Made by a program: the position numbers and the translations under genes
DNA from: an uncultured Erythrobacteraceae bacterium
Lineage (GTDB): Bacteria; Pseudomonadota; Alphaproteobacteria; Sphingomonadales; Sphingomonadaceae
Direction: 5' to 3'
DNA length: 62,462 nucleotides
Assembly: GCA_946482075.1 (NCBI GenBank)
Contig: CAMLQG010000008.1
Coordinates: 1 to 62,462 of the forward strand
The notes under the pieces: generated by a model
What the model saw: only the letters and a program-made list of their open reading frames with translations
Told to the model about the DNA's origin: nothing
Database searches by the model: none
In this document: positions 1 to 8,464 of the stretch, one piece after another
Position numbering within the stretch: position 1 is the first letter of the stretch
How the letters are laid out: each line of letters begins with the position of its first letter

Positions 1-192
1 CGCGAGAAGCACGATCCGATCGAAGCCGCCAAGGCCGAACTGGTCAAGCGCGGCAGGAGCGAGGATCAGCTGAAGGATATCGACAAGCGCATCCGCGCGC
101 AGGTGGCGGAAGCCGCCGACTTTGCCGAAAGTTCGCCCGAGCCCGCTCCCGCCGAACTCTATACCGACGTATTGGTGGGAACCTATCGATGA
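1..192 (+). CDS. pdhA: Pyruvate dehydrogenase E1 alpha subunit, 3' end (partial)
   Basis: This is the C-terminal 63 residues of a protein cut by the window edge. The reading frame is open from base 1 and ends with [11 protein letters not shown] and a TGA stop. The segment has the charged helical tail typical of E1-alpha (a DPIEAAK-like start, then a helix of alternating charged residues and the AELYTDVL ending). E1-alpha with E1-beta decarboxylates pyruvate using thiamine diphosphate. The stop overlaps the start of pdhB by 4 bases (ATGA), which indicates a translationally coupled pdhA-pdhB operon. The assignment rests on the tail plus the neighbour, because the ThDP-binding part lies outside the window. 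Confidence 0.9.
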   Translation, partial: REKHDPIEAAKAELVKRGRSEDQLKDIDKRIRAQVAEAADFAESSPEPAPAELYTDVLVGTYR

Positions 193-1583
193 CCATCGAA
201 TTGAAAATGCCTGCGCTGTCCCCGACGATGGAAGAAGGGACGCTTGCCAAATGGCTCGTCAAGGAAGGCGATGAAGTCCAGGCGGGCGATATTCTGGCCG
301 AGATCGAGACGGACAAGGCGACGATGGAATTCGAAGCGGTGGACGAAGGCCGCGTCGGCCAGATCCTGATTCCCGAAGGCAGCGAAGGCGTGAAGGTGGG
401 CACCGTGATCGCGACGCTGTCGGGCGGTGAAGGCGAGGCGGAAGGCGGCTCCGGCGAAGCGGCTGCCGCGCCGGCGAGCGAAGCGGCCCTGCCCAAGCCG
501 GAGACCGAGGAAAAATCGGACAAGGGCGAACAGGCGGAGAAGATCGCCGGCAAGCCGGTGGCTGCCAGCGTCGTCGATCCCGAAGTTCCCGAAGGAACCG
601 CCATGATCTCGACGACGGTGCGCGAAGCGCTGCGCGATGCGATGGCCGAAGAGATGCGCAAGGATGACCGCGTCTTCGTGATGGGCGAGGAAGTGGCGCA
701 ATATCAGGGAGCCTACAAGGTGACCCAGGGCCTGCTGGACGAGTTCGGGCCCGAGCGCGTGGTGGACACGCCGATCACCGAATACGGCTTCGCCGGGCTC
801 GGCACCGGCGCCGCGATGGGCGGCCTGCGTCCGGTCGTGGAGTTCATGACCTTCAACTTCGCGATGCAGGCGATCGATCACATCGTGAATTCCGCGGCGA
901 AGACCAACTACATGTCGGGCGGCCAGATGCGCTGCCCGGTGGTGTTCCGCGGCCCCAACGGCGCGGCATCGCGCGTGGCGGCGCAGCACAGCCAGAACTA
1001 CGCGCCCTGGTATGCCAGCGTGCCCGGCCTCGTCGTGATCGCACCCTATGACGCGGCCGACGCCAAGGGGTTGCTGAAGGCGGCGATCCGCTGCGAGGAT
1101 CCGGTCGTCTTCCTCGAGAACGAACTGGTCTATGGCCGGACGTTCCCGGTGCCCGAGATCGACGATTTCGTGCTGCCCATAGGCAAGGCCCGCGTGGTGC
1201 GGGAAGGGAGCGACGTCACCATCGTCAGCTACTCGATCGGAGTCGGCATGGCGCTCGAAGCCGCCGAGACGCTTGCGGGCGAGGGGATCGCTGCCGAAGT
1301 GATCGATCTGCGCACGCTACGTCCGCTCGACAAGGAAACGGTGCTCGAAAGCCTGGCCAAGACCAATCGCCTGATCGTGGCGGAAGAAGGCTGGCCACAA
1401 TGTTCGATCGCGTCGGAAATCGTGGCGATCTGCATGGACGAGGGTTTCGACGATCTCGACGCCCCGGTGCTGCGTGTCTGCAACGAAGACGTGCCGCTGC
1501 CTTATGCCGCCAATCTGGAAAAGCTGGCGCTGGTCAACGCGGCGCGGATCGTCGAAGCGGCGAAGAAGGTCTGCTATCGGTAG
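189..1583 (+). CDS. pdhB: Pyruvate dehydrogenase E1 beta subunit with N-terminal lipoyl domain
   Basis: This 464-residue protein is the beta subunit of pyruvate dehydrogenase (E1), which converts pyruvate, with E2 and E3, to acetyl-CoA. Residues 1-80 form a lipoyl domain with the lysine to be lipoylated in ETDKATMEF. An acidic Ala/Glu-rich linker follows (about 80-130), and the transketolase-type E1-beta domain occupies about 140-460. The extra lipoyl domain on E1-beta is a known alphaproteobacterial arrangement, and E2 (44.5-45.8 kb) carries its own single lipoyl domain. The start ATG overlaps the pdhA stop. E2 and E3 genes are not adjacent but lie about 41 kb away on the other strand. A palindromic repeat follows the stop. 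Confidence 0.97.
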   Translation: MTIELKMPALSPTMEEGTLAKWLVKEGDEVQAGDILAEIETDKATMEFEAVDEGRVGQILIPEGSEGVKVGTVIATLSGGEGEAEGGSGEAAAAPASEAALPKPETEEKSDKGEQAEKIAGKPVAASVVDPEVPEGTAMISTTVREALRDAMAEEMRKDDRVFVMGEEVAQYQGAYKVTQGLLDEFGPERVVDTPITEYGFAGLGTGAAMGGLRPVVEFMTFNFAMQAIDHIVNSAAKTNYMSGGQMRCPVVFRGPNGAASRVAAQHSQNYAPWYASVPGLVVIAPYDAADAKGLLKAAIRCEDPVVFLENELVYGRTFPVPEIDDFVLPIGKARVVREGSDVTIVSYSIGVGMALEAAETLAGEGIAAEVIDLRTLRPLDKETVLESLAKTNRLIVAEEGWPQCSIASEIVAICMDEGFDDLDAPVLRVCNEDVPLPYAANLEKLALVNAARIVEAAKKVCYR

Positions 1584-1609
1584 GGCAGGGTGCGCCTGAG
1601 CATCTGCGC

Positions 1610-1700
1610 CCGTTCGTCCTGAGCTTGTCGAAGGACAGCTTTTCCTTTCCTACGATGGAAGAAGTGAAAGACGGTCCCTCGACAAGCTCAGGACGAACGG
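1610..1700. repeat. Palindromic repeat family A, copy 1
   Basis: The left arm begins CCGTTCGTCCTGAGCTTGTC and is matched by its reverse complement ending GGACGAACGG, with about 40 bases of centre between the arms. It sits between the convergent genes pdhB and a TadE-like gene, where the long hairpin could act as a bidirectional terminator. Related copies lie at 45422, 50410 and 60549. Confidence 0.9.
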
Positions 1701-1719
1701 CATAGGCGGATCGAGACGC

Positions 1720-2379
1720 CTAGCAGTCGTCGTGGACTTCAGCCTCTTCGTCATTGTAAATACCGATCCCGCCATTTCCGTCATAGTCGCGGTCGTCGCG
1801 GACCGTCATCGCTGCTGTTTCATTGATCACCGTCGTAGCTGCAAAGGCGGATGAAATCAGCGGTTGGTAATCATACGCGATTTCGACGAAGATGACGCCA
1901 TTGCCATCAGGGGCCGTAACCTGCTGCCCTGCCGGCCCGACGCCGTTGAGATTCGTATCGCCCGCTTTCCCGTAGCTGGAGGGCCATACCAATTCGCCAT
2001 AGCAGCGCTGCCAGTGGATCTTGAACTTGTGCGTAGTGTTGGGATCGGCAACCGGCTCCACGCTGGAGATGAGCACCCGTCCTCGGTTTTCGAGATCCAG
2101 ACTGCCCGCCTGCAGGTTCGCTCCGGTTAGCAGATCGTTGATCTGGGTCTCGCTGATGCGCGGGTCGCTGAGCAGGCTTTCGGTCCCGATCCGCGAGGCG
2201 TTGTCGGCCACATGAAGCGCAAGCTGGCTGATGCGCATCTTGGTGACGACATAGTTCGTCAATTCCGCGCCCCCCAGGAACAACGGAACCACGATGAGCA
2301 GAGAATAGGCGAATTCCACCATAGCCACGCCTTCCTGGGCGCGGCGAAGACGTGCGAAGAGCGAGGCGATCTGCTTCAT
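1720..2379 (-). CDS. TadE-like pilus assembly protein (second of three Tad-type genes)
   Basis: This 219-residue protein has the TadE pattern: a short basic N-terminus, then RRAQEGVAMVEFAYSLLIVV, a prepilin-like G-x4-E(F) motif leading into one membrane helix (about residues 17-42), and an extracytoplasmic remainder. TadE-type pseudopilins work with the Tad/Flp type IV-like pilus secretion system. The start ATG overlaps the stop of the preceding tad gene by 4 bases (ATGA), so the two are coupled. The C-terminus is acidic and Asp-rich (DDRDYDGNGGIGIY). The Tad motor, secretin and prepilin genes are not in the window. Confidence 0.85.
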   Translation of the reverse strand: MKQIASLFARLRRAQEGVAMVEFAYSLLIVVPLFLGGAELTNYVVTKMRISQLALHVADNASRIGTESLLSDPRISETQINDLLTGANLQAGSLDLENRGRVLISSVEPVADPNTTHKFKIHWQRCYGELVWPSSYGKAGDTNLNGVGPAGQQVTAPDGNGVIFVEIAYDYQPLISSAFAATTVINETAAMTVRDDRDYDGNGGIGIYNDEEAEVHDDC

Positions 2380-2999
2380 TCGCAGTTCCCCACGGTTGGC
2401 TCGCCATAGCTCTGCTGATCGCCATAAGGCTGGTTGGCCAGCACTGTGGAAGCTTGCAGCTTTACATTGTCGGGAACGCCGATGAACTTGTTGAGCGGAA
2501 ACAGGCGGGGATATTCGATAGTCACGGTGTAAACGACATTGTCGCGCGCACCGGCCTTGCCCACGTCGTCGCCGCCATCGGCATCTTGCACTCCGTTATT
2601 GTTGCGGTCCTCGAACGGTTCGCCGTCGTTGCACTCGCCGTCTTCGTTCGTGTCGGTGAAAGGCTCGGCCTGTGCGGCCGCGGCATCGCTGAACGTGCGA
2701 TAGAACCGCCGGCTGACCTCTATGTCTGCCGAATTATTGAGCTTGAGAAGTTGACTCTTCACCTTCTCGTCGATCGTATCCCGCTGGGTAGCTGTCGTGC
2801 CGGAAGCCGTTTCCAGCGTGCCGTCTCGGGCAGCCTTCTGCACCGCGCCTTCCAGAACGCTTTGCATGTAGAGCGTATGGCCGACGTCGAACGAGCCGAT
2901 CAACAACAGGCAGAGGACGGGCGCGACCAGGCCGAATTCGACCAGGGTAGCGCCACTCTCCGATCTGGTCAGGTCCCGCAATGTCCGATGGTGAGACAT
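2376..2999 (-). CDS. TadE-like pilus assembly protein (first copy)
   Basis: This 207-residue protein has the same architecture as its downstream neighbour: SGATLVEFGLVAPVLCLLLI near residue 15 gives the conserved Gly and Glu plus one membrane helix, and the rest is predicted to lie outside the membrane. Residues about 105-135 are Asp/Asn/Glu-rich (TNEDGECNDGEPFEDRNNNG), which resembles calcium-binding repeats, although no canonical EF-hand is evident. It lies 9 bases after the vWA protein gene and overlaps the next gene, so the three form one leftward operon. The role as a minor pseudopilin is inferred from the family. Confidence 0.85.
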   Translation of the reverse strand: MSHHRTLRDLTRSESGATLVEFGLVAPVLCLLLIGSFDVGHTLYMQSVLEGAVQKAARDGTLETASGTTATQRDTIDEKVKSQLLKLNNSADIEVSRRFYRTFSDAAAAQAEPFTDTNEDGECNDGEPFEDRNNNGVQDADGGDDVGKAGARDNVVYTVTIEYPRLFPLNKFIGVPDNVKLQASTVLANQPYGDQQSYGEPTVGNCE

Positions 3000-3008
3000 G
3001 GGATAGCC

Positions 3009-5009
3009 TCAGCTCGTAAGCCGCAGATCGGCGATTTCGGACGCGATCTGCTTGAATTTATTGATCAAAGATTGAGAGTCAGCGATGGAAAAGAACTTCC
3101 CGGATGACGCGCACTCCGACAGGCGTGCTTGTGTCACTTCATTGACACCCGCGCCGAACGAGATGACCCACAGCGTGATGTTCTTGTTCTTCACTGCGGT
3201 ACAAAGGGCGGAGAAGCGCGCATTGACCTGGTTATCCATGTCGTCCTTGCTCGGCTGGCCTGCCGTCTGACGTTGGTCGAAGAACGGCAGACCATAGGCA
3301 GCGTAGTCAGACGAATTGGCATTGGTGTCGCCGTCGGTCATGAAAATCATGTGGCGCTGGATGGAGCCGCCGGTCTCGGTTTCTTCGTTCTCGGAAGCGA
3401 ATATTCCGGTGGGCGACATCAGTCGCGCGCCCCACAAGATGCCGATGTCGTGATATGTGTTCCCAGTGGGAGTAAGGCTGTTGACATACGCGCTGAACCC
3501 GCCGGCGCCCGTACCGCCATCAGACCATACCTGAAGCTTACTTGCCTGGGCCGGGCAGTAGTAGGAGGAGCCATTTGGATAGTCATTGGTTGTCGTCTGC
3601 GAAGCAGTGTTCCAACTGCTCACACTGCTGCCACGCCGCGTGAATATCAGACCGGGAAGTGCCGGCTTCCAGCGCGTCGCATCGCTATCGGGAACGAGAT
3701 CTATGTCGAGATCAAAGGCCTCGTCGGGAATCGGATCGAAATCGTCTGTCTCGACGGTCTGGCGTTCCTCGATACATCCGCCCCAGCTTATCGTGGTCGC
3801 AGGAACGTCGTCTCCAACGATTGCATCGGCAACGGATTCCGTGTCGAGGTCGGTGTCCGAACTCGGCATCGTGAAGCTGCTGTTCCAAGCGCTTCCCCCC
3901 GCCTTGAGGCCGCTCACATCGACTTCGAACTGGTTGTAGGTCCAGTTCTGGAATTTTTCCTCATAATAGGTCGTGGTATCGGTACGCTTGCGGCGACAGC
4001 TTCTCGTAGTGCCACTCGAGTCGGGTGCGTTGTTCCAGCCGCCCCACTCGCTATTGTTGCCGCTCGAACTGGCGGTGCCGTCGTGGGGAAAGGTTGATAC
4101 CACCGTGGGCGCCGGCTGGGGACCGCCAGAGCTGGTCGAAGTCGGCGTGAAGGCTCCGAATGCCTCATTTTTCATGAATTTCAGGCAGTCTGCTTGACTG
4201 ATCGAACTGCCATAGTTCTCCCAATAGGTTTCCGTCTTTTGCGGCGGCACGGCCACATTGGCTCTGCGCGTCTGATAGGTCCAGCGATCTGCGAGATAAT
4301 CGTTGGGTAGCAGCTTACCTACATTGACGTTTGTCGAATAAGGAACAAATCCGAAACGAATTTGCGCCGTGCTCCCTTGGCCGCTGGGTGTGGAACCGCA
4401 ATCCGCATCGGTGTCAATCTTGGCAAGGGCCTCATAGAAGCATTTGACCGCCTTGCGCAGCGCGGTGATCCGCTTGCTTGCTACCGGTACGCCCTGGTTG
4501 CAATTGACATTCGCGTCAGAGGGCGAGCAATTCATCGAGCCGGTGGTATCGAGCACGAACATCACATCGGTATTGGGAATCTCCATCTTTGCAGTGCAAT
4601 CGACCTCTACGGTTTTTTCCGTGAAGCCGAACACGCGCATGAGAGTCATGGGCACATCCACGGAAACCGTGCCTGTCACGATTCCGTCACTCTCCGAGAA
4701 ATCGCGCGCCAGATCGCTGGTTCCGTACGCGCCATCTGCGAAGTTCGCCTCGAACAATTCATTGGCGTTGTCTTCCGTCGCTGTCGTCCAGTCTTCACCG
4801 GCCATGGCCTTGCGGCCCGACAGAGCGCCAGCGTCGCACGCATGCTGCAGGCGCGCCTTGACGAGGTAGAGGCGGCTCATGTCGAGACCGCCGCCAATGA
4901 TCCCTATCAGCGGAAGCGTCGCCGCCGCCACGATAGCCAATGTGTTGCCCGCGCGGTCCTTGAGCAGCTTGCACAAGAAACCGCGAATATCGGTGCCCAA
5001 CTGCGACAT
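3009..5009 (-). CDS. TadG-like pilus protein with von Willebrand factor A domain
   Basis: This protein of about 666 residues has an N-terminal membrane helix in RAGNTLAIVAAATLPLIG (TadG/TadE_N type), a Flp-related segment with HACDAGALSGRKAM, and a large vWA-like region whose metal site is MFVLDTTGSMN (D-x-T-G-S, close to the MIDAS motif). A late block (HMIFMTDGDTN and ITLWVISFGAG) supplies the later vWA strands. A long Ser/Thr/Pro-rich and Trp-rich insert of about 300 residues separates the two halves. I chose the ATG at 5009 because GGAGG lies 7 bases upstream; an in-frame start at 5036 has no ribosome site. Such proteins are thought to act in Tad pilus assembly or adhesion. Confidence 0.85.
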   Translation of the reverse strand: MSQLGTDIRGFLCKLLKDRAGNTLAIVAAATLPLIGIIGGGLDMSRLYLVKARLQHACDAGALSGRKAMAGEDWTTATEDNANELFEANFADGAYGTSDLARDFSESDGIVTGTVSVDVPMTLMRVFGFTEKTVEVDCTAKMEIPNTDVMFVLDTTGSMNCSPSDANVNCNQGVPVASKRITALRKAVKCFYEALAKIDTDADCGSTPSGQGSTAQIRFGFVPYSTNVNVGKLLPNDYLADRWTYQTRRANVAVPPQKTETYWENYGSSISQADCLKFMKNEAFGAFTPTSTSSGGPQPAPTVVSTFPHDGTASSSGNNSEWGGWNNAPDSSGTTRSCRRKRTDTTTYYEEKFQNWTYNQFEVDVSGLKAGGSAWNSSFTMPSSDTDLDTESVADAIVGDDVPATTISWGGCIEERQTVETDDFDPIPDEAFDLDIDLVPDSDATRWKPALPGLIFTRRGSSVSSWNTASQTTTNDYPNGSSYYCPAQASKLQVWSDGGTGAGGFSAYVNSLTPTGNTYHDIGILWGARLMSPTGIFASENEETETGGSIQRHMIFMTDGDTNANSSDYAAYGLPFFDQRQTAGQPSKDDMDNQVNARFSALCTAVKNKNITLWVISFGAGVNEVTQARLSECASSGKFFSIADSQSLINKFKQIASEIADLRLTS

Positions 5010-5116
5010 GAGGTCGCCTCCGACAGTTTTCCCCATTAGGGCCCTATCTTAAGCGCGTAAATTATTCGCTAACTCGCTTGACTGGGCTTGGGTGAGGCTG
5101 GGAACCTGCATATCGC

Positions 5117-5776
5117 ATGGCTGACATTCTGATGGATCTCCTGCCGCTGCCCCAGCGTCTTGCCTTGTCCTATGTTTCGGGCGGGCCCCATGAAGCCGCG
5201 CTTGCCCTGTTCGCGCTCGATGCGCGCCTCGCCCAGGCGATCCGCCAGCAGCGCGAACCGGCGCTGGCGCAGATACGCGTCGCGTGGTGGCGCGATCTGC
5301 TGGCCGGGACGCCTTCGGAACGCGCCGCGGCCGATCCGCTGATCGCACGGCTCGCGATCTGGCAGGGTGAGGAAGCGGCGCTCACCGCACTGGTGGACGG
5401 ATGGGAACACCTGATTGCACAGGAAGTGCTGTCGGCCGAGGCGATCGCGACATTCGCCGGAGGGCGTGCAACGGCGTTCCTCGGCCTGCGCCGCCTTCTC
5501 GGTGTGGAAGGAAGCGAGGAGGCTGTGGCGTTGGCGGGCACCCGTTGGGCACTGGCCGATCTCGCCACGGGTTTGAGCGATCCTGCGGAACGAAACGAAG
5601 CTCTGGTCCAGGCGCGGGGGCTCGGGCGGCGCCGTGCAGCCTTGCCGCGCGCGCTGCGGCCGCTGGCAGTGCTCGACGGGCTCGCACGTGGCGTGGTAGC
5701 GCGTCCGGACCGCCCGATGCTGGCGGGACCCGGCAGCCTGATGCGCGCGTTCCGCATCGGGATGTTCGGACGCTGA
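5117..5776 (+). CDS. Squalene/phytoene synthase family-like protein
   Basis: This 219-residue protein carries the family signature ALFALDARLAQAI and IRVAWWRDLL (compare the L-R-x-x-W-W-R motif of phytoene synthases and of NDUFAF6-type complex I assembly factors) and a mostly alpha-helical body. It is shorter than true phytoene synthases (about 280-340 residues), and I do not see the two Asp-rich DxxxD diphosphate-binding motifs, so catalysis is doubtful. A non-enzymatic assembly-factor role is possible. It runs away from the tad operon and is followed after 32 bases by an EF-hand gene on the same strand. Confidence 0.6.
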   Translation: MADILMDLLPLPQRLALSYVSGGPHEAALALFALDARLAQAIRQQREPALAQIRVAWWRDLLAGTPSERAAADPLIARLAIWQGEEAALTALVDGWEHLIAQEVLSAEAIATFAGGRATAFLGLRRLLGVEGSEEAVALAGTRWALADLATGLSDPAERNEALVQARGLGRRRAALPRALRPLAVLDGLARGVVARPDRPMLAGPGSLMRAFRIGMFGR

Positions 5777-5808
5777 AGGGAAGGGACGGTGATCGTGGGG
5801 GGCTTTTC

Positions 5809-6270
5809 ATGAACCGCATCGTGCTGGGCGGGCTTGCCATGCTGATGCTGGTCGGCGTGGGCCTGTTCTGGTGGCAAGGCCGCGCCGAGACCGAGCGTGG
5901 GGCGCCGCCTCCGTCGAACAGGAATGCCGTCGCGGCGAAAAGCGATGCATTGCCCGAAGCCAATGTCGCGGGATTGAGCGGGCCGGCCCCGCCCGAGGCG
6001 ACGTCGCTATCACGCGAGCAACGCCGGTTCCTGCGTTACGATGGCGACAATGACGGCCGGATCACGCGCAACGAGATGATGGCCACGCGTGCCGTCGCGT
6101 TTCGCAAGCTGGACATGGATGGCAACAATCTGCTGACTTTCGAGGAATGGGCGGTCGCCACGTCCAACCGCTTCAAGGCGGCGGACAGGGACGGAAACCT
6201 CGAGCTGTCTCCGGTCGAATTCGCCGCGACGAAAAGCGAAGCGCCGAAGAAGCCGCGTTGCGCGTGTTGA
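5809..6270 (+). CDS. EF-hand protein, membrane-anchored
   Basis: This 153-residue protein starts at the ATG at 5809, followed directly by a hydrophobic anchor (about residues 4-22) and a Pro/Ala-rich spacer. Three EF-hand-type loops follow: DGDNDGRITRNE, DMDGNNLLTFEE and DRDGNLELSPVE. They have the expected Asp/Asn at the coordinating positions and a terminal Glu, so the exported domain probably binds calcium. The C-terminus ends in CAC. The same frame is open much further upstream, but that extension overlaps the preceding gene and begins with no plausible ribosome site. The physiological role is unknown; a second EF-hand protein lies at 39.2-39.5 kb. Confidence 0.85.
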   Translation: MNRIVLGGLAMLMLVGVGLFWWQGRAETERGAPPPSNRNAVAAKSDALPEANVAGLSGPAPPEATSLSREQRRFLRYDGDNDGRITRNEMMATRAVAFRKLDMDGNNLLTFEEWAVATSNRFKAADRDGNLELSPVEFAATKSEAPKKPRCAC

Positions 6271-6285
6271 GGGGCAGCGTCCATT

Positions 6286-6366
6286 CGTCATCCCAGCGTA
6301 GGCTGGGATCGTTATCGGCAAGGGACTACATGCTGGCCAAAGATCCCAGCCTACGCTGGGATGACG
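6286..6366. repeat. Palindromic repeat family B, copy 1
   Basis: The arms are CGTCATCCCAGCGTAGGCTG and its reverse complement, separated by about 30 bases. The element lies between the convergent EF-hand gene and trmFO, so the hairpin may terminate transcription from both sides. Other copies are at 44401 and 46420. Confidence 0.9.
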
Positions 6367-6394
6367 CTGGGGATGGCTCCAGGGATGTTTGGAT

Positions 6395-7726
6395 TTACGC
6401 CATCACCAAGCTTGCACCCCGCAGCCACGCGCCGAAATCTTCCTTGCCGCGCTGCGTATAGGCTTCCTTGCGGGCCTTTTTCTTGATGTCGTGCAGCGGT
6501 GGGAACAGGCCGAAATTGACGTTCATCGGCTGATAGCTGTCGGCTTCCGCATCGCCCGTGATATGGGCCAGAAGCGCGCCCATCGCGGTCGATCGGGGAG
6601 GGGCCTGCCAGATCTTTCCCCGGAGTTCCGCCGCTGCCATCAATCCGGCCATGAGGCCGACCGCGCTGCTTTCCACATAGCCTTCGCAGCCGGTGATCTG
6701 GCCGGCGAAACGGATGTGGCCTGCGCTTTTCAGCCGCAGTTGCCGATCGAGCACGACGGGCGAGTTGATGAACGTGTTGCGGTGGAGCCCGCCCAGCCGC
6801 GCGAACTCGGCATTCTCCAGGCCCGGGATCGTGCGAAGCACGCGCTTCTGCTCGCCATGCTTCAGCTTCGTCTGGAAGCCGACCATGTTCCACAGCGTGC
6901 CGAGCTTGTTGTCCTGGCGCAACTGGACGACCGCATAGGGCCAGCGCCCCGTGCGCGGATCGTCGAGGCCGACGGGCTTCATCGGGCCGTAGCGCAGCGT
7001 GTCCTCTCCGCGTGCGGCCATCACTTCGATCGGCATGCACCCTTCGAAATAGGGCGTATTCGCTTCCCATTCCTTGAATTCGGTCTTCTCGCCAGTGATC
7101 AGGGCTTCGTGGAAAGCGAGATATTGCGCCTTGTCCATCGGACAGTTGATGTAATCCTTGCCGTCGCCCTTGTTCCAGCGCGACTGCATCCAGCAGATCG
7201 ACATGTCGATGCTTTCGTGATGCACGATCGGTGCGATCGCATCGAAGAAGGCGAGCGAGTCCGCGCCGGTTGCCTTGCCGATATTGTCGGCGAGCGCGGC
7301 GGCGGTGAGCGGCCCGGTCGCCACGATCGTCAGGCCCGCGTCGGGCAGGCGGTCGATCCGCTCGCGCACGATCTCGACATTGGGGAGCGAAGCCAGCGTG
7401 CGTTCGACGCCGGCCGAGAAGACGTCGCGATCCACTGCGAGTGCGGAGCCCGCGGGAACGCGCGCTTCGGCCGCTGCGGCCATCACGATCGAATCCAGCC
7501 GTCGCATTTCGTGATGGAGCAGGCCCACCGCGTTGCGCTCGTCATCGTCGGAGCGGAAGCTGTTCGAGCAGACGAGTTCGGCGAGCGCTGCGGTCTGGTG
7601 GGCCGGGCTCGTTTCGCCGGTGCCGCGCATTTCGGACAGGCGCACGGAAAAGCCCCGACGGCCGAGCTGCCAGGCGGCTTCGCTGCCGGCAAGCCCGCCG
7701 CCGATGATGTGAACGTCGCATGTCAT
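6395..7726 (-). CDS. trmFO: Methylenetetrahydrofolate-tRNA-(uracil-5-)-methyltransferase TrmFO
   Basis: This 443-residue flavoprotein methylates U54 of tRNA to ribothymidine using methylenetetrahydrofolate and FAD/NADH, in place of the SAM-dependent TrmA. The N-terminal dinucleotide fold is clear ([15 protein letters not shown]), followed by the family block [10 protein letters not shown] and [12 protein letters not shown]. Later conserved stretches include NCPMDKAQY and [11 protein letters not shown]. Length matches the family (about 435-470). It is transcribed alone, converging on the EF-hand gene with a palindromic repeat between them. TrmFO occurs in many alphaproteobacteria as well as Gram-positives. 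Confidence 0.96.
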   Translation of the reverse strand: MTCDVHIIGGGLAGSEAAWQLGRRGFSVRLSEMRGTGETSPAHQTAALAELVCSNSFRSDDDERNAVGLLHHEMRRLDSIVMAAAAEARVPAGSALAVDRDVFSAGVERTLASLPNVEIVRERIDRLPDAGLTIVATGPLTAAALADNIGKATGADSLAFFDAIAPIVHHESIDMSICWMQSRWNKGDGKDYINCPMDKAQYLAFHEALITGEKTEFKEWEANTPYFEGCMPIEVMAARGEDTLRYGPMKPVGLDDPRTGRWPYAVVQLRQDNKLGTLWNMVGFQTKLKHGEQKRVLRTIPGLENAEFARLGGLHRNTFINSPVVLDRQLRLKSAGHIRFAGQITGCEGYVESSAVGLMAGLMAAAELRGKIWQAPPRSTAMGALLAHITGDAEADSYQPMNVNFGLFPPLHDIKKKARKEAYTQRGKEDFGAWLRGASLVMA

Positions 7727-7791
7727 GCGCGCGCCCTAGCTCTTGCGCCGGATGGAGTTCAAGGCCAAGCGGCCCCGAACGGAGGATTTCG

Positions 7792-8451
7792 ATGTCCAGA
7801 CACGCGCTTGTGGAACGACGGCCCTGGCTGCTGGGCGGCCTCGTGGCGGCGATCGCCTATGTCGCCCTGCGAGACGAGGCGGTGGGCGGCCTTTACCTGA
7901 TCGGCTGGAAAGGCGCGGCCACGGCCTTCCTCGCGATTTATGCACTACTGCGTCATGTCGGGCTGGAAGGGCGTCTGCTCGCCGGCGCCCTGGCCGTGAC
8001 GGCCGGTGCGGATATCATGCTGGAACTATATCCTGCCATCGCGGTGATGCTGTTCTTCGCCGCGCATGTGCTGCTGCTCGGCCTTTTCCTGCGCAATCTG
8101 AGGCCTGATCCGACACCGAGCCAGAAGGCGGCAGCGGCAGCCTTCCTCCTGTTGACGCCGCTCATCGCCTGGCTGCTGGTTGCTGGTCGGGAAGACGCCT
8201 GGACGATGACATCCTATGCTTTCATCCTCGGCGGCATGGCAGGCGCTGGATGGATGAGCCGCTTCTCCCGCTATCAGGCGGGGATCGGCGTCGTGCTGCT
8301 CGCGACGGGCAAGTTGCTCGAGATCGCCGGGCTGGGCATGCTGCGGGAAAGCGCCATGCCGGCGCTGCTGGCCTGGCCGCTGTCCTATGCCGGGCTGTTC
8401 ATGATCTGCACCGGCGTGATCCGAACGCTCAGGCGCGACCATCGCGCCTGA
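7792..8451 (+). CDS. YhhN/TMEM86 (lysoplasmalogenase-like) membrane protein
   Basis: This 219-residue protein consists almost entirely of hydrophobic helices (about eight), with short charged loops, as in the YhhN/TMEM86 family, some members of which hydrolyse lysoplasmalogen. The segment LAVTAGADIMLEL carries the conserved Asp of the family, and SYAFILGGMAGAGW is also consistent. The ATG at 7792 is preceded by GGAGG with good spacing; an upstream in-frame codon at 7720 would overlap the divergent trmFO start. The last codons form one arm of a strong hairpin (8425-8455). Substrate is unknown. Confidence 0.7.
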   Translation: MSRHALVERRPWLLGGLVAAIAYVALRDEAVGGLYLIGWKGAATAFLAIYALLRHVGLEGRLLAGALAVTAGADIMLELYPAIAVMLFFAAHVLLLGLFLRNLRPDPTPSQKAAAAAFLLLTPLIAWLLVAGREDAWTMTSYAFILGGMAGAGWMSRFSRYQAGIGVVLLATGKLLEIAGLGMLRESAMPALLAWPLSYAGLFMICTGVIRTLRRDHRA

Positions 8452-8455
8452 GCGT
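8425..8455. terminator. Perfect 14-bp hairpin overlapping the YhhN gene end
   Basis: ACGCTCAGGCGCGA is followed by a 3-base loop and its exact reverse complement. The stem covers the last codons and stop of the YhhN gene and ends 10 bases before the convergent gcd stop. Only a short T-run (GGGGTTT) follows, so termination is plausible but not certain. Confidence 0.6.
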
Positions 8456-8464
8456 GGGGTTTCC

